From the NCBI GenBank assembly GCA_039930465.1, contig JBDTTU010000002.1:39155-103154 (forward strand): a stretch of 64,000 bases of DNA, written 5' to 3'. Below, piece after piece: positions 17,431-26,057 of this stretch. The stretch comes from LMDS01 sp039930465. Its GTDB lineage: Bacteria; Pseudomonadota; Gammaproteobacteria; Burkholderiales; Burkholderiaceae_C. Made by a program: the position numbers and the translations under genes. The stretch's first letter is position 1; each line of letters begins with the position of its first letter. The notes under the pieces are model-generated. The model was not told where the DNA came from. It saw only the letters and a list, made by a program, of their open reading frames with translations, and did no database searches.

Positions 17431-18468
17431 TCATGCCCGCAGCGCCCGCAACACCGCGGCCGCGCGGAGCTGGCTGACCTCGATGCCGTTCCAGTTGTTG
17501 AGGCGCGTGTCGCTGAGCGAGCGCATCAGCTGCGCGCTGGCATCGTCGAGCGTCACGAAGGCTTCGATCACGGCGGCCATCACCACCTCGCAGGCGCGCG
17601 CGTTGTTGCCATCGTCGATCTTGATCGCCACGCCCAGCCCGAGTTCAGGCAGCGCCGCGCAGAACACCCCTTCTGCGCCGACCTTGCAGAACACACGTTC
17701 GCCGAATTGCTGCATCACGCGGGTGTCGAAACGGCCCGTGCCCGCGACCATGAAGGGCGCTTTCGCCACCGCCGCGCGCAGGCGCCGGGCGGCTTGGGCA
17801 TGGCTTGCACTCAAACCCGTGCCGGTGCCGATGCGCGCGAAGGCGCGGGCCAGGTGGCGCAGCGGGATCGCGTAGGTGGGAATCGAACAACCGTCGGTGC
17901 CACGCGCCGTCTTCGTCAGGTCGAAGCCGGTGCTGGCCTGCAGCGCCGCCGTCACCTCGCACATCACCGGGTGCTCGGGGCCGATGTAGCCGCGCACGTA
18001 TTGCCGCAGGTTCGGGCCGGCGCCATGCAGCGCGCAGGCCATGCACAGGAAACCGGCGTGTTTGCCGGAACAGTTGTTGTGCAGTGCGCTCGGCTGCTGG
18101 CCGCGAACCGCCAGCGTGCGCGCGGCCGACTCCAGGTAAGGCCAATGCGCGCCGCACTCGAGCGCGTCGGCCTCGAGCCCGGCCTTCGCCAGCATCTTCG
18201 CGGCCGTCTGCGCATGCAGCTCTTCGCCGCCGTGCGAGGCGCAGGCGAGCGCGAGTTCTTCGTCGTTCAGGCCGAGTTGCTCGGCCGCGCCGCTGGCCAC
18301 GAGTGGCAGCGCCTGCAGCACCTTCACGGCAGAGCGCGGGAAGATCGGGCGGTCGATGTCGCCGAGCTGCGCCACCACGGCGCCATCGGCATCGAGCACC
18401 GCCAGCGCACCGCAGTGGCTCGACTCGAGCACGCCACCACGTTTCACTTCCACGAGCAGAGGGTTCAT
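17431..18468 (-). CDS. L-asparaginase, Rhizobium etli (AnsII/ReAV) type
   Basis: 345 residues. Belongs to the PF06089 asparaginases, unrelated to E. coli AnsA/AnsB; hydrolyses L-asparagine to aspartate and ammonia. The Ser-xx-Lys nucleophile/base pair is S46-K49 in FPRSAVK. S78 in ACASHGGEE and the zinc-type site C133 and K136 in NNCSGKHAGF match the family; C170 (HPVMCEV) is the candidate third ligand. No signal peptide is present, so it is cytoplasmic. ATG 18468 gives the family start MNPLLVEVKRGG. It is divergent from a DMT transporter gene 44 bases away, and convergent with the DUF4399 gene. Confidence 0.9.
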   Translation of the reverse strand: MNPLLVEVKRGGVLESSHCGALAVLDADGAVVAQLGDIDRPIFPRSAVKVLQALPLVASGAAEQLGLNDEELALACASHGGEELHAQTAAKMLAKAGLEADALECGAHWPYLESAARTLAVRGQQPSALHNNCSGKHAGFLCMACALHGAGPNLRQYVRGYIGPEHPVMCEVTAALQASTGFDLTKTARGTDGCSIPTYAIPLRHLARAFARIGTGTGLSASHAQAARRLRAAVAKAPFMVAGTGRFDTRVMQQFGERVFCKVGAEGVFCAALPELGLGVAIKIDDGNNARACEVVMAAVIEAFVTLDDASAQLMRSLSDTRLNNWNGIEVSQLRAAAVLRALRA

Positions 18469-18512
18469 GCGCCGAACTGTAGCGCGCGTGGCCTCCACGA
18501 CAATCGCCGTGC

Positions 18513-19394
18513 ATGTCTGCCACCGCACTCGCCCTCGTCATTGCCGCTGCCCTGTTGCATTCGGTCTGGAACATCGTTGCCAAGAAAGCGGGTGGCGACG
18601 ACCGGTTTGCGTTGATCACCGCACTGATGCTGATCACGCTGTGGGCGCCGGTCGGTGTGTGGGCCTGCTGGGGCGTGTTGCCGGGGTGGGGCGGGCTGGA
18701 GTGGAGCGTGCTGCTGGCCAGCGCGGTGGTGCACCTCGTGTACTTCACGACGCTGCTGCGTGGTTACCGGCTGTCGGACCTGACCGTCGTGTACCCGCTG
18801 GCGCGCGGCACCGGGCCGCTGCTCAGCTCGCTCGGCGCCGTGCTGTTGCTCGGCGAGCGGCTCGGCCTGATCGCTGTGCTCGGTGTTGCTGCCGTCACGT
18901 TCGGGGTGTTCTTCGTCGCCGGTGGCCCGGCGCTGTGGGCCAAGGCCCACGACCCGGCTCAGCGCCAGCGGGTGCGCACCGGCCTGGCTTACGGCGCGGC
19001 CACGGGCGCCTTGATCGCCGGCTACACCTTGATCGACGCGTACGCGGTGAAGGTGCTGCTGCTCTCGCCGATCGTGGTCGACTATGTGGGCAACCTTTTC
19101 CGCGTGCCGTTTCTGTTGCCGGCCGCGCTGCGCGACCCCGTCGGTTTCAAGCGTGCCTGGCGTGCCCAGTGGCGCTACGCGCTGGTGGTGGCCGTGCTCG
19201 GGCCGCTGGCCTACGTGCTCGTGCTGTATGCGGTGCGAATGGCGCCGCTCAGCCATGTGGCGCCCGCACGCGAGGTGTCGATGCTGTTCGCGGCGCTGAT
19301 CGGCGGCCGCTTGCTCGGTGAGGGCGAGCGTGGCTTGCGCATCGCCGGTGCGGCGTTCATTGCAGCCGGCGTGGTGGCGCTGGCGCTTGGGTAG
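18513..19394 (+). CDS. DMT-family (EamA) membrane transporter
   Basis: 293 residues, almost entirely hydrophobic, consistent with about ten transmembrane helices in two EamA repeats. The first repeat carries YPLARGTGPLLSSLGAVLLL near residue 90; the second ends REVSMLFAALIGGRLLGEGE near residue 253, the typical end of EamA domains. Such proteins export amino acids or metabolites; the substrate cannot be read from sequence. It is divergent from the asparaginase gene and nine bases upstream of the DUF429 gene. Confidence 0.85.
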   Translation: MSATALALVIAAALLHSVWNIVAKKAGGDDRFALITALMLITLWAPVGVWACWGVLPGWGGLEWSVLLASAVVHLVYFTTLLRGYRLSDLTVVYPLARGTGPLLSSLGAVLLLGERLGLIAVLGVAAVTFGVFFVAGGPALWAKAHDPAQRQRVRTGLAYGAATGALIAGYTLIDAYAVKVLLLSPIVVDYVGNLFRVPFLLPAALRDPVGFKRAWRAQWRYALVVAVLGPLAYVLVLYAVRMAPLSHVAPAREVSMLFAALIGGRLLGEGERGLRIAGAAFIAAGVVALALG

Positions 19395-19403
19395 AGTCGC
19401 CGC

Positions 19404-20225
19404 ATGACTTCACCGACAACGCTGCTGACCGGCATCGACTTCAGCAGCAACCCGAGCGAGAAAAAACCCGTGACCGTGGCGCTCGGCCACCTCTTTGGTC
19501 CGGTGTTGAAGCTGGCGCGTCTCGAAGCCTTCGCCACGCTCGACGCGTATGCCGCGTGGCTCGCAACACCCGGCCCGTGGCTTGGGGCGTTCGACTTTCC
19601 GTTCGGGCTGCCACGGGCCTTCGTCGACGCGCATGAGCTCGGGGCCTCGTGCGAAGAAGTCATCGGCAACGTCCACGCACGCTGCCGCACCCGCATGGAA
19701 TGGCGCAGCTTCATCGACCGCTGGGGCAACACGCAGCCTGCGGGCCAGCGCCTGCTGCACCGGCGCACCGACACCGCACTGCAAGGCATCAATTCAACGA
19801 GTCCCTTGCAGACACGCTACGTGCCGGTCGGCTTCATGTACTACGAGGGCGTGGCGCGGCTGATCGACGCCGGCGTCACGCTGCCGCAGATGCACACCGG
19901 TGACCCGGCGCGGGTGGCGGTCGAAGGCTACCCGGGCTTGCTGGCGCACGAACTGATCGGCCGGCGCTCCTACAAGAACAAGGACGAACCCGATCGGCTG
20001 ATCGCGCGCAAGGAAATGCTCGACGCGCTCGAACAGGGCCGCACGCGGCTCGGCCTGCGTTTGCGCCTGACGCATGCGCAGCGCGACCACGTGATCGACG
20101 ATGCCAGCGGCGACCGGCTCGACGCGGTGTTGTGCCTGATGCAGGCGGCGTGGGCGAGCACGCGCGCCGGCTGCGGCTTGCCGGGAAATATCGATCCGGT
20201 CGAAGGCTGGATCGTCAGTGCCTGA
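19404..20225 (+). CDS. DUF429 domain protein (predicted RNase H-like fold)
   Basis: 273 residues. The early acidic motif TGIDFSSNP and the later AFDFPFGLPRAFV (second Asp) are the DUF429 pattern, a family predicted to have an RNase H/actin-like fold with a metal-binding acidic centre. The C-terminal RLDAVLCLMQAAW supplies the third acidic position. The actual activity is unknown. ATG 19404 is nine bases after the DMT transporter stop, suggesting co-transcription. No unusual composition. Confidence 0.75.
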   Translation: MTSPTTLLTGIDFSSNPSEKKPVTVALGHLFGPVLKLARLEAFATLDAYAAWLATPGPWLGAFDFPFGLPRAFVDAHELGASCEEVIGNVHARCRTRMEWRSFIDRWGNTQPAGQRLLHRRTDTALQGINSTSPLQTRYVPVGFMYYEGVARLIDAGVTLPQMHTGDPARVAVEGYPGLLAHELIGRRSYKNKDEPDRLIARKEMLDALEQGRTRLGLRLRLTHAQRDHVIDDASGDRLDAVLCLMQAAWASTRAGCGLPGNIDPVEGWIVSA

Positions 20226-20266
20226 GAGAATGCGGGCAGCCCGTTGCCGAGCCAGAAAGGACCGCC

Positions 20267-21187
20267 TTGAGCATCACACCCGCCTTCTCGATGCCCGCGC
20301 TGAACGGCGCTCTGCGCTGCGTGTGGGACGCCGCCGCCACGCTCGGTGAAGGCAGCTGCTGGTCGCCGCGCACGCAGTCGCTGTGGTGGGTCGATATTCT
20401 CGAACGCCGGCTCTTTCGATATCGCCCGGCAGACGGCGAACGCAGTGAATGGCAGTTCGATGAAGAGATCTCGGCGGTCGCCGAACGGCGCAATGCGCCG
20501 GGGCTGATCGTGACCTTGCGGCGCGGCTTCGCCACCTTCGACCCGGATGCGCCGGGCGCGCCGCCGGCGTATCTGTACCGGCCCGCGGAAGAACCTGTGG
20601 GCAATCGTTTCAACGATGGCAAGTGCGACAGTCAAGGCCGCTTCTGGGGCGGCACGATGGACGCCGCCTGCGAGGCGCGCACCGGCGCGCTCTACCGCTG
20701 CGACGCCAGTGGCCATTGCGTGCGGCATGCGGTGGGCTTCACTGTGACCAACGGGCCGACCTGGTCACGCGACGAGCGCACGATGTACTTCAACGACACC
20801 GTTCGGGGCCGCGTTCACGCCTTCGATTTCGACGCGGCCACGGGTGCGATCACGAACCAGCGTGAATGGCTGCGCTTTTCCAAAGGCGACGGCCTGCCCG
20901 ATGGCATGACGACCGACGCCGCCGGCCGTTTGTGGATCGCCCATTGGGGCGGCGCGTGCGTGAGCTGCCACGACCCGCTGAGCGGCATTGAGCTCGGCCG
21001 CGTGAAGCTGCCCACCGATCACATCACGAACTGCGCCTTCGGCGGCAGCGATCTGCGCACCTTGTTCATCACCAGCGCGCGCTCGGGACTTTCGGCCGCG
21101 CAGCTCGCGGCCCAGCCGCTGGCGGGCGGATTGTTCGCGATCGAACTCGGCGAGCCGGGGGTTCCGGATTCGATGTTTGGCGGTTGA
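20267..21187 (+). CDS. SMP-30/gluconolactonase family sugar lactonase
   Basis: 306 residues from TTG 20267, preceded by a GAAAGGA ribosome-binding site at 20255-20261; ATG 20291 is an alternative. Six-bladed propeller lactonase with metal ligands in LGEGSCWSPRTQ (Glu), NRFNDGKCDSQGRFWGG (Asn/Asp) and DGLPDGMTTDAAGRLW (Asp). Hydrolyses an aldonolactone to the aldonate. It converges on the GntR regulator that ends the adjacent arabinose-type operon, so L-arabino-1,4-lactone or D-galactonolactone is the likely substrate. That assignment rests on context only. Confidence 0.87.
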   Translation: MSITPAFSMPALNGALRCVWDAAATLGEGSCWSPRTQSLWWVDILERRLFRYRPADGERSEWQFDEEISAVAERRNAPGLIVTLRRGFATFDPDAPGAPPAYLYRPAEEPVGNRFNDGKCDSQGRFWGGTMDAACEARTGALYRCDASGHCVRHAVGFTVTNGPTWSRDERTMYFNDTVRGRVHAFDFDAATGAITNQREWLRFSKGDGLPDGMTTDAAGRLWIAHWGGACVSCHDPLSGIELGRVKLPTDHITNCAFGGSDLRTLFITSARSGLSAAQLAAQPLAGGLFAIELGEPGVPDSMFGG

Positions 21188-21196
21188 CGCGCGCTC

Positions 21197-21943
21197 TCAG
21201 ATCTGACTGCTGCCCGACTCGAGCACTTCGCTCAGGTCTTCGTGCGTTTCTATCAGCTGCACCAGGGTCGCCTGCTGCGCCGCGAACGGGTCGCGGTTCA
21301 GCAGCGCCGTCAGGATCGCCTTGTGCCGCGGCAGCGACAGCGCGTGGGTGTTCGGGTGCTTGCTGCTGAGCTTGATCGACTCACGCAACGCCAGCGACAG
21401 CATGTTGCCGATGTAGGCCAGCAGGTCGTTGTTGGTGGCCTCGGCGATGCGGCGGTGGAACGCCAGGTCGGGTTCCATCAGTTCTTCTGGCGTGCGCGCG
21501 GCCTCCATGCCGGCGTAGGCGTCGGCAATGCCCTTCAAGGCGGTGTCGCTGGCAACCTTGGCCGCCAGCGCGGCTGCGGCCGGCTCGAACACACGGCGCG
21601 CCGTCAGCAGGGTCTCGACGAAAGCCGGCGGCGGTTGCGTCTGGATCAGCCAGTACAGCACGTCGGGGTCGAGCAGGTGCCACTCGCTGCGCGGCCGCAC
21701 GGTCGCGCCTGCACGCTGGCGCGAAAGCACCAGGCCCTTGGCCACCAGCACGCGGGTGGCCTCGCGCAGCACCGGTCGGCTCACGTCGTATTCCGCCAGC
21801 ATCGAGGCCTCGGCCGGCAGGCGCCCACCCGGCGCGAACTCGCCGGCCACGATGCGCATGCCCAGGTCGCGCACGATGCGCGCGTGCATGCTCTTGCGAT
21901 CGGGCGGCTGGCGGTAGTCGCGGTGACCGTGGGCGGCGTTCAA
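21197..21943 (-). CDS. GntR/FadR-family transcriptional regulator
   Basis: 248 residues. An N-terminal winged helix-turn-helix (about 20-85, with AEASMLAEYDVSRPVLREAT) is followed by the all-helical FCD ligand-binding domain (from about 105, with MEPDLAFHRRIAEATNN carrying metal-binding Asp and His). I choose TTG 21943 because TTGA at 21943-21940 overlaps the stop of the permease gene, a coupled start, and gives the family-like N-terminus; the first internal ATG would begin about 25 residues later. It is the last gene of the arabinonate dehydratase-chvE-gguAB operon, so it likely autoregulates through that operon's promoter near 28.78 kb. Confidence 0.87.
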   Translation of the reverse strand: MNAAHGHRDYRQPPDRKSMHARIVRDLGMRIVAGEFAPGGRLPAEASMLAEYDVSRPVLREATRVLVAKGLVLSRQRAGATVRPRSEWHLLDPDVLYWLIQTQPPPAFVETLLTARRVFEPAAAALAAKVASDTALKGIADAYAGMEAARTPEELMEPDLAFHRRIAEATNNDLLAYIGNMLSLALRESIKLSSKHPNTHALSLPRHKAILTALLNRDPFAAQQATLVQLIETHEDLSEVLESGSSQI

Positions 21944-23121
21944 TTTTTTCTCTTGTTGTAGACGTCGATGAACACCGCGGCGAGCAGCACCATGCCTTTG
22001 ATGACCTGCTGGTAGTCGATGCCGATGCCCAGGATGGACATGCCATTGTTCATCACGCCCATCACGAACGCGCCGATCACCGCCCCCAGCACCTTGCCGA
22101 CCCCGCCCGAGGCCGATGCACCACCGATGAAACACGCAGCGATCACGTCGAGCTCGAAGCCGGTGCCGGCCTTGGGCGTGGCCGTGTTCAGCCGTGCCGC
22201 GAACACCAGCCCGGCCACCGCGGCCAGCACGCCCATGTTGACGAAGGTGTAGAACGACAGCCACTCGGTCTTGATGCCCGACAAGCGCGCCGCCTTCTCG
22301 TTGCCACCGAGCGCATAGATGCGCCTGCCGACCGTGCTGCGTGTCATCACGAAGTCGTAGAACAGCATCAGCAGCGTCATGATGACCAGCACGTTGGGCA
22401 GGCCCTTGTACGACGCGAGCTTCCAGGTGAACGCGACGATGATCGCGACGAAAACGATGTTCTTCGCCACGAAAAACGGATACGGCTCGCTCGCCATGCC
22501 GTGGCGGGTCTGGTTGTTGCGCTCGCGCAGCTTGGTGACGATCAGCGCGAAGGCGCCGAACACACCCGCCAGCAGCGAGGTCGTGCGCAGCGATTCGCCG
22601 TTCAGCCAGTCGGGAATGAAGCCCGAGCTCAGCAGCTGGAACGTCTCCGGGAACGGCCCGACCGACTGGCCCTGCAATACCGCCAGGCTCAGGCCCTTGA
22701 ACACCAGCATGCCCGCGAGCGTGACGATGAAAGACGGGATGCCGAAGAACGCCACGAACCAGCCCTGCGCCGCACCGATGGCCGCGCCCGCAAGCAGGCA
22801 GACGATCGTCGCCGGCACGAAGTGCCAGTTGAATTGCACCATCAGCACCGCGGCCAGCGCGCCGATGAAGCCGACCACCGAGCCCACCGACAGGTCGATG
22901 TGGCCGGCCACGATCACCAGCAGCATGCCCAGCGCCATGATCACGATGTAGCTGTTCTGCAGCACCAGGTTGGTCAGGTTCAGGGGCTGCAGCAGCGTGC
23001 CCTCGGTCAGGTACTGGAACAACGCCATGATCACGACGAGCGACATCAGCATGCCGTACTCGCGCAGGTTGTTCTTCAAGAAGCCCGCGTACGGATGTGC
23101 GGCGGATTTCGGCTCGGCCAT
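21940..23121 (-). CDS. gguB: Sugar ABC transporter permease, GguB/XylH-like
   Basis: 393 residues with about ten hydrophobic helices. The AraH/RbsC-type permease motif GHIDLSVGSVVGFIGALAAV is near residue 85, and the EAA-like loop GRRIYALGGNEKAARLSGI is in the second half. Inner-membrane channel of a CUT2-family importer. ATG 23121 shares one base with the stop of the ATPase gene (TGATG), and its own stop overlaps the regulator's TTG. Partner of the ATPase and the ChvE-like binding protein upstream, the ChvE-GguAB set known to import L-arabinose, D-galactose, glucose and xylose in Agrobacterium and Azospirillum. Confidence 0.9.
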   Translation of the reverse strand: MAEPKSAAHPYAGFLKNNLREYGMLMSLVVIMALFQYLTEGTLLQPLNLTNLVLQNSYIVIMALGMLLVIVAGHIDLSVGSVVGFIGALAAVLMVQFNWHFVPATIVCLLAGAAIGAAQGWFVAFFGIPSFIVTLAGMLVFKGLSLAVLQGQSVGPFPETFQLLSSGFIPDWLNGESLRTTSLLAGVFGAFALIVTKLRERNNQTRHGMASEPYPFFVAKNIVFVAIIVAFTWKLASYKGLPNVLVIMTLLMLFYDFVMTRSTVGRRIYALGGNEKAARLSGIKTEWLSFYTFVNMGVLAAVAGLVFAARLNTATPKAGTGFELDVIAACFIGGASASGGVGKVLGAVIGAFVMGVMNNGMSILGIGIDYQQVIKGMVLLAAVFIDVYNKRKN

Positions 23122-24647
23122 CAGGCGGCTCCTGCGGTAACGATTGAACGCATGATCTTCTCCTGCGACGCTTCCTTGCTGTCGAACTCGCCCACGAAGC
23201 GCCCTTCGTTCATCACGTAGATGCGGTCGCACAGGCCGAGCAGCTCGGGCATTTCCGACGAGATCATCACGACGCACTTGCCCGCTGCCGCGAGCTCGGC
23301 CATCAACGTGTAGATCTCGAACTTGGCGCCAACGTCGATGCCGCGGGTCGGCTCGTCGAGGATCAGCACTTCGGGGTTCGCGAACAGCCACTTCGCCAGC
23401 ACCACCTTCTGCTGGTTGCCGCCCGACAGGTTCACGACCTTTTGTTCCACGCTCGAACAGCGGATGCGCAGCTTTTGCCGATAGTCGATCGCGACCCTGA
23501 ATTCGCGGCCATCGTCGATCACGCCCGCGCTCGACACGCCGGCCAGATGCGCCAGCGTGATGTTGCGCTGGATGTTGTCGTCGAGCACCAGCCCGAGGCC
23601 TTTGCGGTCTTCGGTGACGTAGGCGATGCCGGCGGCGATCGCCTTGCCGATCGTGCTCACATCGACCGCCTGACCGCCCATGCGCACCTCGCCACTGATG
23701 CGCCGGCCGTACGAGCGGCCGAACACGCTCATGGCGAACTCGGTGCGCCCCGCGCCCATCAAGCCGGCGATGCCCACGATCTCGCCGCGGCGCGCATGCA
23801 GGTTCACGCCTTTGACCACGAGCCGGTCGGCGTGTTCCGGGTGGTGCACACGCCAGTCGATCACCTCGAACACGGTGTCGCCGATCTGCGGCGTGCGCTT
23901 CGGGTAGCGGTCGGCCATTTCGCGGCCGACCATCGCCTGGATCACCTGGTCTTCACCGACGGCCTCATGGCGGCAGTCGAAGTTGCGCACCGTGCTGCCG
24001 TCGCGGATCACGGTGATGCTGTCGGCCACCTTCGCGATCTCGTTGAGCTTGTGCGAGATCAGAATGCAGGCAATGCCCTGCGCTTTCAGCTCCAGCAGCA
24101 GCGCGAGCAGGGCGTCGCTGTCGGTCTCGTTGAGGCTCGCTGTCGGTTCGTCGAGGATCAGCAGCTTGACCTGCTTGGACAAGGCCTTCGCGATCTCGAC
24201 CAGTTGCTGCTTGCCGACGCCGATGTCGGTGATCAGCGTGCTCGGGCTTTCGTTCAGGCCCACCTTGCGCAGCAGGGCCTGAGTCTTCGCGAAGGCCGCG
24301 AACCAGTCGATCACACCGCCGCTTGCCACCTCGTTGCCGAGAAAGATGTTCTCGGCGATCGAGAGCAGCGGCACCAGCGCGAGTTCCTGGTGGATGATGA
24401 TGATGCCGGCCTGCTCGCTGTCGTGAATGCCGCCGAACCGGCGCTCCGCACCTTCGAAGTGGATCGCACCTTCGTATTCGCCATGCGGGTACACGCCGCT
24501 GAGCACCTTCATCAAGGTCGACTTGCCCGCGCCGTTCTCGCCCACGACGGCATGGATCTCGCCGGCACGCACCGCGAGGTTCACATCGTTCAGCGCGGTC
24601 ACGCCGTGGAAGCGCTTGGTGATGCTGCGCATCTCTAGCAAAATCAT
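23121..24647 (-). CDS. gguA: Sugar ABC transporter ATP-binding protein, GguA/XylG-like
   Basis: 508 residues, two fused ABC domains as in all CUT2 ATPases. The first domain has Walker A GENGAGKST (residues 36-44) and LLILDEPTASLNETD. The second has MGAGRTEF in place of a proper Walker A, the signature LSGGNQQKVVLAKWLF and VLILDEPTRGIDVG, so only one site is expected to be fully catalytic. It powers sugar import with GguB and the ChvE-like receptor. It starts after a 310-base intercistronic stretch holding two inverted structured repeats, which may lower its expression relative to the receptor. Confidence 0.93.
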   Translation of the reverse strand: MILLEMRSITKRFHGVTALNDVNLAVRAGEIHAVVGENGAGKSTLMKVLSGVYPHGEYEGAIHFEGAERRFGGIHDSEQAGIIIIHQELALVPLLSIAENIFLGNEVASGGVIDWFAAFAKTQALLRKVGLNESPSTLITDIGVGKQQLVEIAKALSKQVKLLILDEPTASLNETDSDALLALLLELKAQGIACILISHKLNEIAKVADSITVIRDGSTVRNFDCRHEAVGEDQVIQAMVGREMADRYPKRTPQIGDTVFEVIDWRVHHPEHADRLVVKGVNLHARRGEIVGIAGLMGAGRTEFAMSVFGRSYGRRISGEVRMGGQAVDVSTIGKAIAAGIAYVTEDRKGLGLVLDDNIQRNITLAHLAGVSSAGVIDDGREFRVAIDYRQKLRIRCSSVEQKVVNLSGGNQQKVVLAKWLFANPEVLILDEPTRGIDVGAKFEIYTLMAELAAAGKCVVMISSEMPELLGLCDRIYVMNEGRFVGEFDSKEASQEKIMRSIVTAGAA

Positions 24648-24671
24648 TTCAATGCGCTTCCTTTTTGAGCT

Positions 24672-24789
24672 TGTCGCGGGCCAAGGCCATCGGGTGGCCG
24701 ACTCCGCTCATGTCCTCCGGGCCAGGCTTCGCCTGACCCTCCCCCTTTACTTCGCTCCGCCGGCCACCCGACGGCCTTGGCCCGAGACA
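24672..24789 (-). repeat. Structured intergenic repeat, copy 1 (29-base arms)
   Basis: Arms 24672-24700 and 24761-24789 are complementary at 27 of 29 positions around a roughly 60-base core. On the minus strand the core begins GCGAAGTAAAG and ends GACATGAGCGGAG. One arm mismatch (24689/24772) is A-C on the plus strand but a U-G wobble on the minus strand, so the minus-strand RNA folds better. The core is shared with an inverted copy at 24830-24933, but the arm sequences differ. It lies between chvE and gguA inside the operon. Confidence 0.8.
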
Positions 24790-24829
24790 GTGTGGCCCGC
24801 ATCGGCCATCGAATAGCCGCAGCGCCTCA

Positions 24830-24933
24830 GGATCAGGCCGGTGGGGCGCTCTGCGCAGCGAAGTAAAGGAGGAGGGTGGGCGAAGCCCAGCCGGGGGACA
24901 TGAGCGGAGCAGAGTGCCCCACCGGCCTGATCC
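24830..24933 (+). repeat. Structured intergenic repeat, copy 2 (25-base arms)
   Basis: Arms pair base 24830 with 24933 inward for 25 positions, 24 of them matched. The single exception (24848/24915) is a G-U wobble on the plus strand. The loop on the plus strand contains GCGAAGTAAAGGAGGAGGGT and GGGGGACATGAGCGGAGC, the same core as copy 1 in opposite orientation. Thus in both copies the strand reading GCGAAGTAAAG carries the wobble-tolerant arms. The 40 bases between the copies (24790-24829) show nothing recognisable. Confidence 0.8.
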
Positions 24934-24957
24934 CGCACCGACCCCCGCGAACCCCAA

Positions 24958-26022
24958 TCACTTGATCTGCGCTTCCTTGTAGTACCCGCTGTCGATCAGG
25001 ACCGGCTTCCAGTTCGACACGTCAACACTGACGGGCTTGAGCAGATACGACGGCACGATCTTCACGCCGTTGTTGTAGGTTTTCGTGTCGTTGATGTCGA
25101 CCTTCTTGCCGCTGAGCATCTGGTCGATCATGTTGACCGTGACCTTGGCGAGTTCACGCGTGTCCTTGAACACGGTCGAGCTCTGCTCGCCACGCAGCAT
25201 CGACTTCACCGAAGCGACTTCCGCGTCTTGCCCCGAGACCACCGGGATCGGCTGCTTCGGCGTGCCGTAGCCCACACCCTTCAGCGACGACAGGATGCCG
25301 ATCGACAGGCCGTCGTAGGGCGACAGCACCGCGTCGACACGGGCGTTGCCGTAGTACGCGCTCAGCAAGTTGTCCATGCGGGCCTGCGCCACGGCGCCGT
25401 CCCAGCGCAGGGTGCCGACCTTGTCCATGCCCATCTGCTTGCTGCGCACGACCAGCTTGCCGCTGTCGATGTAGGGCTTCAGAACCGACATTGCGCCGTC
25501 GTAGAAGAAGAACGCGTTGTTGTCGTCGGGCGAACCACCGAAGAGTTCGATGTTGAACGGGCCCTTGCCCTGCTTCAGGCCGAGCTTGTCGACGATCGAG
25601 CTCGCCTGCAGCACGCCAACCTGGAAGTTGTCGAAGGTGGCGTAGTAGTCGACGTTCTTCGAACCCTTGATCAGGCGGTCGTAGGCAATGACCTTGATGC
25701 CTGCGTCGGCAGCCTTCTGCAGTGCGTTCGACAGCGTCGTGCCGTCGATCGCCGCGATCACCAGGACTTTCACCTTCTTGGTGATCATGTTTTCGATCTG
25801 CGCCAGCTGGTTCGGGATGTCGTCTTCGGCGTACTGCAGGTCGGCCTTGTAGCCCTTGGCGGCCAGGCTCTTGACCATGCTGTCGCCGTCGGAGATCCAG
25901 CGTGCGGAAGATTTGGTCGGCATCGACACGCCGACCGTGCCCTTGTCCTGCGCCTGTGAGGCGCCGCCGAACAACAATGCGCTGGTCGCGGCGATGAGTG
26001 TGAGGGTTTTGATGAACTTCAT
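24958..26022 (-). CDS. chvE: Periplasmic sugar-binding protein, ChvE-like
   Basis: 354 residues. A signal peptide (residues 1-23, MKFIKTLTLIAATSALLFGG then a SQA-type cleavage site) is followed by a periplasmic-binding-protein fold. The segments GVSMPTKSSARWISDGDSMV, YAEDDIPNQLAQIENM, VLVIAAIDGTTLSNALQKA, IAYDRLIKGSKNVDYYATFD and VVSGQDAEVASVKSML match ChvE, the multi-sugar receptor of the GguAB importer. ATG 26022 has a GGAG ribosome-binding site in ATAGGAGACAAACAC. It delivers L-arabinose, galactose, glucose or xylose; the arabinose-pathway enzymes upstream in the same operon favour L-arabinose. It is 35 bases after the keto-deoxy-arabinonate dehydratase gene. Confidence 0.93.
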   Translation of the reverse strand: MKFIKTLTLIAATSALLFGGASQAQDKGTVGVSMPTKSSARWISDGDSMVKSLAAKGYKADLQYAEDDIPNQLAQIENMITKKVKVLVIAAIDGTTLSNALQKAADAGIKVIAYDRLIKGSKNVDYYATFDNFQVGVLQASSIVDKLGLKQGKGPFNIELFGGSPDDNNAFFFYDGAMSVLKPYIDSGKLVVRSKQMGMDKVGTLRWDGAVAQARMDNLLSAYYGNARVDAVLSPYDGLSIGILSSLKGVGYGTPKQPIPVVSGQDAEVASVKSMLRGEQSSTVFKDTRELAKVTVNMIDQMLSGKKVDINDTKTYNNGVKIVPSYLLKPVSVDVSNWKPVLIDSGYYKEAQIK

Positions 26023-26057
26023 GTGTTTGTCTCCTATCGTGGTTTGGTCTAACAGGT

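Noticed and set aside
24672..24933. Inverted repeats as the ends of an insertion sequence
   Set aside because: There is no transposase frame between or around them, the two arm pairs differ in sequence, and no target-site duplication was seen.
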